9,828 bases of DNA, from contig JAEWYD010000073.1 of assembly GCA_023462275.1 (NCBI GenBank), positions 1-9,828 on the forward strand, read 5' to 3'. Both the position numbers and the translations under genes were made by a program. The DNA comes from Actinomycetes bacterium. GTDB lineage: Bacteria > Actinomycetota > Actinomycetes > Actinomycetales > Cellulomonadaceae. Of this stretch, positions 1 through 8,000 are shown piece by piece. The notes under the pieces are model-generated. The model had not been told where the DNA came from. It did no database searches and worked only from the letters and a program-made list of their open reading frames with translations. The first letter of the stretch is position 1; each line of letters opens with the position of its first letter.

Positions 1-827
1 GCCTCGGCCTCGAGGGCCGCGAGCCCGGCGCGTGCGGCGGCGAGCGCCGCCTCGACCTCGGCCCGGCGCCGCAGCAGCTCGGTCTCGTCCGCCTTCTCCT
101 GCGCCATCGACGCCTGGAGCTGCGCCAGGTCGTCCGCGAGCAGCCGCGCCCGGGCGTCGCGCAGGTCCACCTGGATGGTCTGCGCCTTCCGGGCCACCTC
201 TGCCTGCCTGCCGAGCGGGCCCAGCTGACGGCGGATCTCCGCCGTGAGGTCCGTGAGACGCGTCAGGTTGCCCTGCATCGCGTCGAGCTTGCGGAGCGCC
301 TTCTCCTTGCGGCGGCGGTGCTTGAGGATGCCCGCGGCCTCCTCGATGAAGCCGCGGCGGTCCTCCGGCGTCGCGCGCAGGACGGCGTCCAGCTGGCCCT
401 GGCCGACGATGACGTGCATCTCCCGGCCCATGCCGGTGTCCGACAACAGCTCCTGGATGTCCAGCAGGCGGCAGGGCGACCCGTTGATCGCGTACTCGGA
501 CCCGCCGCTGCGGAAGAGCGTGCGGGAGATCGTCACCTCGGTGAAGTCGATGGGCAGCTGCCCGTCGGCGTTGTCGATCGTCAGGCTGACCTCGGCACGG
601 CCGAGCGGCGGGCGCCCCGCCGTGCCCGCGAAGATCACGTCCTCCATCGAGCCGCCACGCAGCGACTTCGCGCCCTGCTCCCCCATCACCCAGGCCAGGG
701 CGTCGACGACGTTCGACTTGCCGGAGCCGTTCGGTCCGACGACGCACGTGATACCCGGCTCGAGGTTCAGGGTCGTCGCGGAGGCGAACGACTTGAACCC
801 GCGCAGGGTCAGCGTCCTCAGGTGCAC
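1..827 (-). CDS. smc: Chromosome segregation ATPase SMC, N-terminal part (truncated by window edge)
   Basis: SMC is the ATPase of the bacterial condensin complex (with ScpA/ScpB) that compacts and segregates the chromosome. The visible 275 residues form the N-terminal ABC-type head and the start of the coiled coil. The protein opens with HLRTLTLRGFKSF and has a Walker A motif GPNGSGKS at about residues 31-38. The signalling-loop region VGQGQLDAVL is at about 141-150, followed by the family-typical EEAAGILKHRRRKEKAL at about 162-178. From about residue 180 the sequence is an Ala/Arg/Glu-rich, Leu-heptad coiled coil running off the window. The start is GTG at 825-827; a TAG lies in frame four codons upstream (837-839), so no earlier start is possible. 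The ribosome-binding site is weak. The gene lies 52 nt downstream of ndk on the same strand and may be co-transcribed with it. The hinge, second coil and C-terminal head lie outside the window. Confidence 0.96.
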   Translation of the reverse strand, partial: MHLRTLTLRGFKSFASATTLNLEPGITCVVGPNGSGKSNVVDALAWVMGEQGAKSLRGGSMEDVIFAGTAGRPPLGRAEVSLTIDNADGQLPIDFTEVTISRTLFRSGGSEYAINGSPCRLLDIQELLSDTGMGREMHVIVGQGQLDAVLRATPEDRRGFIEEAAGILKHRRRKEKALRKLDAMQGNLTRLTDLTAEIRRQLGPLGRQAEVARKAQTIQVDLRDARARLLADDLAQLQASMAQEKADETELLRRRAEVEAALAAARAGLAALEAE

Positions 828-879
828 GGGGCGAGCCTAGGAGGTGACGGGACCAGGACGGCGCAGGAGCGGTGCCGCG

Positions 880-1305
880 TCACAGCGCGGGGAACCACAG
901 GGCGATCTCGCGCGCGGCGGACTCGGGCGAGTCGGAGCCGTGCACGATGTTCTGCGTCACCGCGGAGCCCCAGTCGCGGCCGAGGTCGCCCCGGATCGTG
1001 CCCGGGGCCGCCTTCGTCGGGTCGGTGGCGCCCGCAATCGCCCGGAACGCCTCGATGACGCGCTCCCCCTCCGCGACGACGGCCGCCACGGGGCCGGACG
1101 CCATGAACTCCACCAGCGGGTCGAAGAACGACTTGCCCGCGTGCTCGGCGTAGTGCTGGGCGAGGAGCCCGGCGTCGGGCACGCGCAGGTCGAGGGCCAC
1201 GAGGCGGTAGCCCTTGGCCTCGATCCGGCGGATGACCTCGCCGACGAGGCCGCGGCGCACGCCGTCGGGCTTGACGAGGACGAGGGTGCGTTCGGGGGCG
1301 GACAT
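880..1305 (-). CDS. ndk: Nucleoside diphosphate kinase
   Basis: Ndk transfers the gamma phosphate of ATP to other nucleoside diphosphates through a phosphohistidine intermediate, balancing cytoplasmic NTP and dNTP pools. The 141-residue protein has the family's usual length. It begins ERTLVLVKPDGVRRGLVGEV and carries the active-site block NIVHGSDSPESA with catalytic His at residue 122. The nucleotide-binding stretch APGTIRGD is at about 100-107. I chose the ATG at 1303-1305 over the in-frame start 7 codons upstream because AAGGTGA (1311-1317) sits 5 nt before it and because Ndk proteins normally begin a few residues before the TLVLVKPDGV strand. The Shine-Dalgarno overlaps the TAA stop of the DUF4233 gene, which ends 10 nt upstream, so translational coupling is likely. 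Last gene of the folC-HPr-DUF4233-ndk run before smc. Confidence 0.98.
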   Translation of the reverse strand: MSAPERTLVLVKPDGVRRGLVGEVIRRIEAKGYRLVALDLRVPDAGLLAQHYAEHAGKSFFDPLVEFMASGPVAAVVAEGERVIEAFRAIAGATDPTKAAPGTIRGDLGRDWGSAVTQNIVHGSDSPESAAREIALWFPAL

Positions 1306-1315
1306 GGCCGTCACC

Positions 1316-1696
1316 TTACTGGCCACCCGGGCGCGGCGCGGCGACCCCGGCCGCGCGCTCGGCCCGCTCGGCGTCGATCCGCCCGCCGAGGCGCAGCGCC
1401 ACCACCCAGAGCACGACGAACACCCCGCCGACGAACCACATCATCGGCACCAGGAGACCGCCCGCCAGCACGGCGACCTGCAGCACCGACCCGACGACGG
1501 CCCCGCCCGGGCGGCCCATCGTCCCCGCCGCGAGCACGAGCGACACGACGAGCGCCCCGGCCATGGTCCACAGCGGGCCGGGCGCCGCGGCGCGCAGACC
1601 GTAAGCGACGAGGGCGGCGAAGCCGACGACGAAGGCCTCCAGCACCAGGATCGTCGCCGTGAACTGGCGCCGGGCCGACCGCTGCCGGCCGCTCAC
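1316..1696 (-). CDS. DUF4233 family small integral membrane protein
   Basis: A 126-residue membrane protein of unknown function. After a basic N-terminus (SGRQRSARRQF) there are about four hydrophobic segments, roughly residues 13-35, 41-60, 66-85 and 87-103, followed by a charged Arg/Glu/Ala-rich cytoplasmic-type tail. Sequence character and position between folC and ndk match the actinobacterial DUF4233 family, which is commonly encoded there; the family call is from memory, not a search. The GTG start (1694-1696) overlaps the TGA stop of the HPr-like gene as GTGA, so I prefer it to longer upstream readings in this frame, which would run inside the HPr gene. The stop is TAA. No enzymatic motif is visible. 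Conserved linkage to folate and nucleotide genes is the only functional hint. Confidence 0.87.
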   Translation of the reverse strand: MSGRQRSARRQFTATILVLEAFVVGFAALVAYGLRAAAPGPLWTMAGALVVSLVLAAGTMGRPGGAVVGSVLQVAVLAGGLLVPMMWFVGGVFVVLWVVALRLGGRIDAERAERAAGVAAPRPGGQ

Positions 1697-1941
1697 GCCG
1701 TGACCTCCCCGCGCAGCACCCGGACGACGGCGTCCAGCGCCGCCTCCTCGTCCGCCCCGGTCGCCTCGACCCGCACCGAGCGACCAGCGGCGGCCCCCAG
1801 GGTCAGCAGCCCGAGCACCTGCCGCGCGTCCGCGCCGTCGACCGTGACCACCGCGCGGTGGGCGGCCGCGGCCCGCGCCACGAGGGCCGCCGGGCGCACG
1901 TGCAGGGCGACCGGCAGCACCACGACGGCGGTGGCCGTCAC
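1693..1941 (-). CDS. HPr-like phosphocarrier protein lacking the regulatory serine
   Basis: An 82-residue protein with the size and layout of HPr, the histidine phosphocarrier of the PTS. The phosphorylatable-His motif reads ALHVRPAAL (usual form GLHARPA), giving His14 with the conserved Arg16 and Pro17. The downstream helix reads ARQVLGLLTLGAAAG and is followed by VRVEATGADEEAALDAVV, typical of the HPr C-terminal half. The serine of the usual KSI/L motif (Ser46 in Bacillus HPr) is replaced by Gln. The GTG start at 1939-1941 overlaps the folC stop as GTGA, and its own TGA overlaps the DUF4233 start in the same way. No PTS enzyme I or EII gene is in the window. It may be a true general PTS HPr or a specialised paralogue; the fold assignment is firm, the partner is unknown. 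Confidence 0.88.
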   Translation of the reverse strand: MTATAVVVLPVALHVRPAALVARAAAAHRAVVTVDGADARQVLGLLTLGAAAGRSVRVEATGADEEAALDAVVRVLRGEVTA

Positions 1942-3323
1942 GAGCCCGGCCGGAGGAGCGCACGCGCCTCCGCCACGAGGGTGATGGAGCCGGTCACGAG
2001 CACCCCCGCTCCCGTCATGGCGCCGGTGATGTCGGCCTCGGCGAGGTCGACGCCGCGCGCGATCGCGTCGTCGAGGCGCTCCGCGACGTGAACCCGGTCG
2101 GGGCCGAAGACATCGACGGCGATCTCCTCGAGGTCGTCGACGTCGTACGCGCGGACCGAGGCGGACCTGGTCACCACGACCTCGTCGAGCACCGGCTCGA
2201 GCACCGAGAGGATCGCCTCGGCGTCCTTGTCCTGGAGGATGCCGACCACGCCGACGAGGCGCTCGAACGCGAACGCCTCGCGCAGGGCGGCGACGAGCGC
2301 CTCCGCCCCCGCGGGGTTGTGGGCGGCGTCGACGATGACGGTCGGCGAGCTGCGGACGAGCTCCAGCCGGCCTGGCGAGTCGACGGCCGCCATCGCGGAC
2401 TCCACGATGCCGGGCGCGAGGGTGCCGCCGCCGCGCAGGAGGAGCTCGGTGGCCGCCAGCGCGAGGAGCGCATTGTGCGCCTGGTGCTCACCGTGCAGGG
2501 GCAGGAAGACGTCGGTGTAGAGGCCCCCGACGGTCCGCAGCGACACGAGCTGGCCGCCCACGCCGACCTCGCGGGCGGCGACGGCGAGGTCGACGCCCTC
2601 GCGCACGACGCGCACCCCGCGCTCGGCCGCGGCGGCAAGGATCACGCCCTCGACGTCCTCCTGCTGCTCGGCGAGGACCAGGGCGGCGCCGGGCTTGACG
2701 ACGCCCGCCTTCTCCTCGGCGATCTCGACGAGCGTGTGCCCGAGCCAGCGCTCGTGGTCGAGCGCGACCGGGGCGATCACCGCGACGTCGGGCTGCACCA
2801 CGTTCGTGGCGTCCCACTGGCCGCCCATGCCCACCTCGATGACGGCCACGTCCACGGGGGCGTCGGCGAACGCGGCGAACGCCATGACCGTCAGCACCTC
2901 GAAGAAGCTCATCCGCGGACCACCGGCGGCCGTCGACCGCTCGTCGACCATGCGGACGTACGGCTCGACGTCGCGCCACACCGCGACGAACCGCTCCGGG
3001 CTGATGGGCTCGCCGTCGATGGCGATGCGCTCGGTGACGCTCGTCAGGTGCGGGCTGGTGAAGCGCCCCGTGCGCAGCCCGTGCTCCCGCACGAGCCGCT
3101 CGACGATGCGCGTCGTGGACGTCTTGCCGTTGGTGCCGGTGACGTGCACCACGCGGTAGGCCAGCTGCGGGTCGCCGAGGAGCTCGCACACCTGGCGCAT
3201 GCGGTCCAGCGTGGGCTCGAAGTCGTGCTCGGGTGCCCGGTCGATGATGGCGGCGTACACGTCGCGCAGGACGTCGTCACCGCCCCGGGCCTGGCCGGCG
3301 TCGCGGGGACGGTCGTGGCTCAT
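1938..3323 (-). CDS. folC: Bifunctional dihydrofolate synthase / folylpolyglutamate synthase
   Basis: FolC adds glutamate to dihydropteroate to make dihydrofolate and extends the polyglutamate tail of folates, using ATP through an acyl-phosphate intermediate (Mur-ligase superfamily). With the chosen start the protein has 461 residues. Motifs visible are the P-loop GTNGKTST at about 63-70, TSPHL at about 89-93, EVGMGGQWDATN at about 163-174, LDHERWLGHT at about 189-198, EKAGVVK at about 204-210 and the C-terminal-domain DAAHNPAG at about 332-339. The track to an earlier in-frame start adds 39 low-complexity residues without family similarity, so I use ATG 3321-3323 (SHDRPRD...), preceded by a GGGG stretch; this start is reasonable but not certain. 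The TGA stop overlaps the HPr-like gene start. It is the first gene of the minus-strand operon and is divergent from the SLH gene. Confidence 0.97.
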   Translation of the reverse strand: MSHDRPRDAGQARGGDDVLRDVYAAIIDRAPEHDFEPTLDRMRQVCELLGDPQLAYRVVHVTGTNGKTSTTRIVERLVREHGLRTGRFTSPHLTSVTERIAIDGEPISPERFVAVWRDVEPYVRMVDERSTAAGGPRMSFFEVLTVMAFAAFADAPVDVAVIEVGMGGQWDATNVVQPDVAVIAPVALDHERWLGHTLVEIAEEKAGVVKPGAALVLAEQQEDVEGVILAAAAERGVRVVREGVDLAVAAREVGVGGQLVSLRTVGGLYTDVFLPLHGEHQAHNALLALAATELLLRGGGTLAPGIVESAMAAVDSPGRLELVRSSPTVIVDAAHNPAGAEALVAALREAFAFERLVGVVGILQDKDAEAILSVLEPVLDEVVVTRSASVRAYDVDDLEEIAVDVFGPDRVHVAERLDDAIARGVDLAEADITGAMTGAGVLVTGSITLVAEARALLRPGS

Positions 3324-3351
3324 GGCCCCATTGTGGTGCACCGGCCCGGCT

Positions 3352-3398
3352 GGCCCTTGATCAGGGGGCCGAGCGTCGGGCACGGTGGGGCGATCGCC
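3352..3398. promoter_or_regulatory. Palindromes in the folC / SLH-gene divergent intergenic region
   Basis: The 91-nt divergent region 3324-3414 contains an imperfect 19-bp palindrome GGCCCTTGATCAGGGGGCC (3352-3370) centred on TGATCA, and a perfect 10-bp palindrome GGCGATCGCC (3389-3398) just before the Shine-Dalgarno of the SLH gene. Either could bind a dimeric regulator of one or both genes. No convincing -35/-10 pair was found on either strand here, so this is only a candidate regulatory region. Confidence 0.25.
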
Positions 3399-3414
3399 GA
3401 CAAGGGGGGATGTC

Positions 3415-5049
3415 GTGGTCCGCTCCGTCCGCGCCGCCACACTGGCCGCGCTCGTGCTCCTCGCCGCACTGGCCGCCCCGGGCGCCGCCGACGCTGCGCC
3501 CGGGCCCGGCCCCGATCACACCGACAGCACCGGGGGCACCGAGGGCACCGCGGGCACCGAGGGCACGGCCGCCGCCCTGGCTCGGTTCGGCGACGTCCCG
3601 GACAGCCACCCCTTCGCCGTGGAGATCGCGTGGCTGGTGGCGCACGACATCGCCCGCGGCTACCCCGACGGCACCTACCACCCGGCGGAAGCGATCGCGC
3701 GCGACGCGATGGCAGCGTTCCTGTACCGCGCCGCGGGCTCCCCGGCCTTCACGCCACCCACGGCCTCACCCTTCGTCGACGTGACGACGGCGCACCCCTT
3801 CTACCGGGAGATCACCTGGCTGCGCGCCGCCGGCATCACCACCGGCTGGCCGGACGGCACCTTCCGGCCGGCCGAGCCCATCGCGCGCGACGCGATGGCC
3901 GCGTTCCTCTACCGGGCGGCCGGGTCGCCGTCGTACGCGCCGCCGCAGTACGCGACCTTCCCCGACGTGCCGACGGGCCACCCGTTCTTCCGGCAGGTCG
4001 AGTGGCTCAGCGCGCAGTCGGTGACCCAGGGCTACGACGACGGCACGTTCCGCCCGACCGGCTCGGTGAACCGCGACGCGATGGCGGCCTTCGTGTACCG
4101 GGACCAGCGCGGCGACGCCCGCGTCGTGGGCACGGGGACGCCCGCGTCGTGCACCTCGACGGCGCTGCAGCTGGCCGTCCAGCGGGGCGGCTACATCACG
4201 TTCGACTGCGGCCCGGACCCGGTGACGATCCCGGTCACCGCGACGCTGCACACGTGCAACACCGACGACTGCAGCCACCCGTGGCAGGGCGGCGTCCCCG
4301 TGAGCCGGATGGTGCTCGACGGAGGCGGCCTGGTCACCCTCGACGGCCTCGGCCAGCGGGGCATCTACTACGCCAACAGCTGCCAGGAGTCCTTCGGCTG
4401 GCTGTCGTCACGCTGCGACCTGGAGGTGCGCCCGGCGGTGACGTTCAAGGACGTGACGTTCGTGCGCGGGAACGCCTCGGCGCCGCCGGCTGGCGGCTGG
4501 GAGGACCTCGCGGGGGGCGGCGCCATCGCGATGCGTGGCGGCCGGCTCACGCTGGACCACGTCACGGTGCAGGACAGCGTGTGCATGGCGGCGCACTCCG
4601 ACGGCGGCGGGGGCGGCGTCCGCGTGACGGGGCAGCGGATCGCGGCGCGGATCTACGCCAGCACGTTCGAACGCAACCAGTGCGCCAACGGCGGCTCCGT
4701 CTCGAGCCTCGGCGCGCCCCTGCGCATCGTCCAGAGCCAGATCCTGGACAGCACCGCCACCGGCCACGGCGCCTCGCAGGGGCTGGGCGGCAACGGCGGC
4801 GCCGTCTACTTCGACGGCACGTCGCAGGACGTCACGCTCCAGGGCGTCACGATCCACGGGAACGTGGCGCCCGAGGGCGGCCCGGGCGTGTTCTACGTGA
4901 GCAACGACCGCACGGGCACCCTGACGATCGAGGGCTCGACGATCACCGGGAACAGCGGCGAGAGCTTCTTCACGCCGCCGTACCGCGACGTCTTCTACCT
5001 CGGAGCCCACGACGACCACCCGGTCGTCGTGGGCTCCGTGGTCGAGTAG
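3415..5049 (+). CDS. Secreted SLH-domain protein with C-terminal beta-helix-like region
   Basis: A 544-residue protein predicted to be exported and held at the cell surface. A signal peptide (VRSVRAATLAALVLLAALA, with a likely Ala-X-Ala cleavage near residue 27) is followed by a Gly-Thr-Glu/Ala repeat linker (about 41-52). Three S-layer homology domains follow at about 58-107, 120-169 and 182-230, each with FxDV...HPF...W...G(Y/W)xDGT(F/Y)xP...RDAMAAF(L/V)YR. The remaining 300 residues are Gly/Asn/Thr-rich with repeated short strands (such as VTLQGVTIHGN, LTIEGSTITGNSG), resembling a right-handed parallel beta-helix of the pectin-lyase-like fold. It has eight cysteines, which may form disulfides. 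No catalytic triad can be named. SLH domains generally bind wall-linked polysaccharides; the helix could be an adhesin or carbohydrate-active domain. The GTG start at 3415 is chosen because AAGGGGGGA (3402-3410) lies 4 nt before it and it gives a compact signal peptide. The gene sits alone on the plus strand between folC and ileS. Confidence 0.9.
   Translation: MVRSVRAATLAALVLLAALAAPGAADAAPGPGPDHTDSTGGTEGTAGTEGTAAALARFGDVPDSHPFAVEIAWLVAHDIARGYPDGTYHPAEAIARDAMAAFLYRAAGSPAFTPPTASPFVDVTTAHPFYREITWLRAAGITTGWPDGTFRPAEPIARDAMAAFLYRAAGSPSYAPPQYATFPDVPTGHPFFRQVEWLSAQSVTQGYDDGTFRPTGSVNRDAMAAFVYRDQRGDARVVGTGTPASCTSTALQLAVQRGGYITFDCGPDPVTIPVTATLHTCNTDDCSHPWQGGVPVSRMVLDGGGLVTLDGLGQRGIYYANSCQESFGWLSSRCDLEVRPAVTFKDVTFVRGNASAPPAGGWEDLAGGGAIAMRGGRLTLDHVTVQDSVCMAAHSDGGGGGVRVTGQRIAARIYASTFERNQCANGGSVSSLGAPLRIVQSQILDSTATGHGASQGLGGNGGAVYFDGTSQDVTLQGVTIHGNVAPEGGPGVFYVSNDRTGTLTIEGSTITGNSGESFFTPPYRDVFYLGAHDDHPVVVGSVVE
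3535..3570 (+). repeat. 9-nt tandem repeat encoding Gly-Thr-(Glu/Ala) linker
   Basis: Four in-frame 9-nt units (GGCACCGAG, GGCACCGCG, GGCACCGAG, GGCACGGCC) encode GTE-GTA-GTE-GTA between the signal peptide and the first SLH domain. It is a flexible linker and a possible site of copy-number variation. Confidence 0.8.
5001..5038. terminator. Perfect 17-bp hairpin, probable bidirectional terminator inside the SLH gene 3' end
   Basis: CGGAGCCCACGACGACC (5001-5017) and GGTCGTCGTGGGCTCCG (5022-5038) are exact reverse complements around a 4-nt ACCC loop. On the minus strand the stem begins 15 nt after the ileS stop, a natural place for an ileS terminator. On the plus strand it lies within the last codons of the SLH gene (residues about 529-542) and ends 8 nt before its TAG. 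There is no T-run on either side, as is common for stem-only terminators in GC-rich actinobacteria. The stem is seen directly; its terminator role is inference. Confidence 0.72.
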
Positions 5050-5053
5050 TCCG

Positions 5054-8000
5054 TCAGGCCTCGACGCGCCGCGTGCGCACCACCGGCTCCGCGCCGGCGC
5101 CCACCGTCACGGTGAGCTCGACCGCCAGCGTCTCCCCGGCGATGAGCTCGCGGTGCGCCTCGACGGCCGCCACCTTGTCGGCTGGCACCTCGATGGCGAG
5201 CGCGATGCGGTCGGACACCTGCAGCCCGGACGCCTTGCGCTCGTCCTGCACGGCGCGCACGAGGTCGCGGGCGTAGCCCTCGGCCAGCAGCGCGTCGTCG
5301 AGCGAGGTGTCGAGCAGGACGACGCCGTCACCGGGCAGGACGGCGGCCACCTGACCCTCCGGGGCGCCCTCGGCGACGACCGTCGAGAGCTCGTACTCGG
5401 CGGCCTCGAGGGCGACGTCCCCGGCGTCCGTGTGGACGACGACGGCGTCGCCGGTCGCGGTCCAGCGGCCGGCCTTGGCGGCGCGGATCACGTCCTGCAC
5501 GGCGCGGCCGAGGCGCGGCCCCGCGGCGCGGGCGTTGACGGCCAGCCGGGAGGTCACGCCGAGCTGCTCGCGGCTGACCTGGGCCACGTCAACGAGCGTG
5601 ATGTGCTTGATGTTGAGCTCGCTGGCGACGAGCGGCACGTAGGGCTCGAGGGCCGTCGGGTCCGCGACCGCGACGGCGAGCTCCCGCAGGGGCTGCCGCA
5701 CGCGCAGGCCGTGCGCCTTGCGCAGGCCCAGCGTCACCGACACCACCGCGCGCACCTCGTCCATCGCCGCCACGAGCGTGTCGTCGGCGCGGAGCACCTC
5801 GCCGTCCGCCCCCGCGAGGCCCGGCCAGTCGGCCAGGTGCACCGAGCGCCCGCCGGTGAGCCCGCGCCAGACCTCCTCCGCGACGAGCGGCGCCAGGGGC
5901 GCCACGACGCGCAGCAGGGCCTCGAGCGCCGTCCACAGCGTGTCGAACGCGTCGTGGTCCTCGCGCCAGAACCGGTCGCGCTGCGTGCGGACGTACCAGT
6001 TGGTGAGCACGTCCAGGTGCTCGCGCACCGACTCGCACGCCCCGGCGATGTCGTAGGCGTCCAGCTGCGCGGTGACGCGCTCGACGAGCGCCCGCGTGCG
6101 CGCCAGCAGGTACCGGTCCATGGCGGGGAGGCCGGCCACCCGGTCGGCCGTGACGCCCTGCGCCCGATAGCCGGCGCCGCCGTCGGCCGCGTTCGCGTAC
6201 AGGGTGAAGAAGTAGTACGTGCTCCACAGCGGCAGCAGGACCTGGCGGGCGGCCTCGCGGATGCCGTCCTCGACCACGACGAGGTTGCCGCCGCGAAGGA
6301 TCGGCGACGACATCAGCGACCAGCGCACGGCGTCGGAGCCGTACACGTCCCACATCTGCACCGGGTCGGGGAAGTTGCGCAGGCTCTTGCTCGCCTTGCG
6401 GCCGTCGTCGCCCAGGACGATGCCGTGGCACATGACCGTGCGGAACGCGGGCCGGTCGAAGATCGCCGTCGCGAGGACGTGCAGCACGTAGAACCAGCCG
6501 CGGGTCTGCCCGATGTACTCGACGATGAAGTCCCCCGGGTAGTGGTGCTCGAACCAGTCGGTGTTCTCGAACGGGTAGTGCACCTGGGCGAACGGCATCG
6601 AGCCGGAGTCGAACCAGACGTCCAGGACGTCGGGGATGCGGCGCATCGTCGACTGCCCGGTCGGGTCGTCGGGGTTGGGGCGCGTGAGCGAGTCGATGAA
6701 CGGCCGGTGCAGGTCCCGGACCGGCACGCCGAAGTCCGCCTCGAGCTGGGCGACCGAGCCGTAGACGTCGATGCGCGGGTACGCCGGGTCGTCGCTCGTC
6801 CAGATCGGGATGGGCGTGCCCCAGTACCGCTTGCGCGAGATCGACCAGTCGCGGGCGCCCTCGAGCCACTTGCCGAACTGGCCGTCCTTGATGTGCTCGG
6901 GCACCCACTCGATCTGCTGGTTCAGCGCGACCATGCGGTCCCGGAACGCGGTGACCCGCACGAACCAGCTGGAGACCGCCCGGTAGATCAGCGGGTTCCG
7001 GCACCGCCAGCAGTGCGGGTAGGAGTGCTCGTAGGTCTCGTGCCGCACCAGGCGCACGCGCTGCGGCTCCGCCACATGCTCCAGGGGGCCGGTCGCGTGC
7101 TTGAGGTCGGCGATGATCCGCGGGTTCGCCTCGAAGACCTGCAGGCCCGCGTAGTCCGGCACGGCGGCCGTGAACCGGCCCCGGGCGTCGACGGGCACCA
7201 CCGGGGTGATGCCCGCAGCCTCGCAGGCCACCATGTCGTCCTCGCCGAACGCCGGGGCGAGGTGCACGACGCCGGTGCCGTCCTCGGTCGTGACGAACTC
7301 GCCCGGCAGGACGCGGTGGTTGCCCTCCTGGCCGGCGAAGTAGCCGAACGGCGGGGTGTACCGCAGCCCGACGAGCTCGGACCCGGGGAACCGGTCCCGG
7401 CCCTTCTTGTCGACGAGCACGCGCGCGCCCCCCTCGGCCGGGTCGCCGACCGGGCCGAGCTCGCGCTCGTACGAGGCGAGCCGCGCGGCGGCGAGGATGA
7501 CGACCTCGCCCTTGAGCGCGGAGTCGTCCCCGGGGCACACCCGGACGTACTCGATCTCCGGTCCGACGGCGGCCGCCTGGTTGGACGGGAGGGTCCACGG
7601 CGTCGTGGTCCAGACGAGCAGCAGCTCGCCGGTCTCCAGCCGCAGGCCGATCGTCACCGCCGGGTCCTGGCGCATCTGGTAGACGTCGTCGTCCATGCGC
7701 AGCTCGTGGTTGGACAGCGGCGTCTCGTCCCGCCAGCAGTAGGGCAGCACGCGGTAGCCCTCGTAGGCCAGGCCCTTGTCGTAGAGCTGCTTGAAGGCCC
7801 AGATCACCGACTCCATGAAGGTCAGGTCGAGGGTCTTGTAGTCGTTGTCGAAGTCCACCCAGCGGGCCTGGCGCGTCACGTACGCGCGCCACTCCTCCGT
7901 GTACTTCAGCACCGACTCCCGGCACGCCGCGTTGAACGCGTCGATGCCCATCTCCTCGATCTGGGACTTGTCGGTGATCCCCAGGATCCGCTCCGCCTCG

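Noticed and set aside
3324..3440. Extended folC start 39 codons upstream
   Set aside because: The added residues are Pro/Thr/Arg-rich without FolC similarity, and would overlap the SLH gene start; ATG 3321-3323 fits better.
3410..3784. ATG at 3410 as a start for a gene ahead of the SLH protein
   Set aside because: It is out of frame with the SLH domains; the product is Ser/Pro/Arg-rich. The nearby Shine-Dalgarno serves GTG 3415, which yields a proper signal peptide.
2088..5276. A 1062-codon open frame on the plus strand across folC and the SLH gene
   Set aside because: It runs antisense to folC and then out of frame through the SLH gene and into ileS. Its product is low-complexity Arg/Gly/His-rich, and the other frames carry clear protein families.
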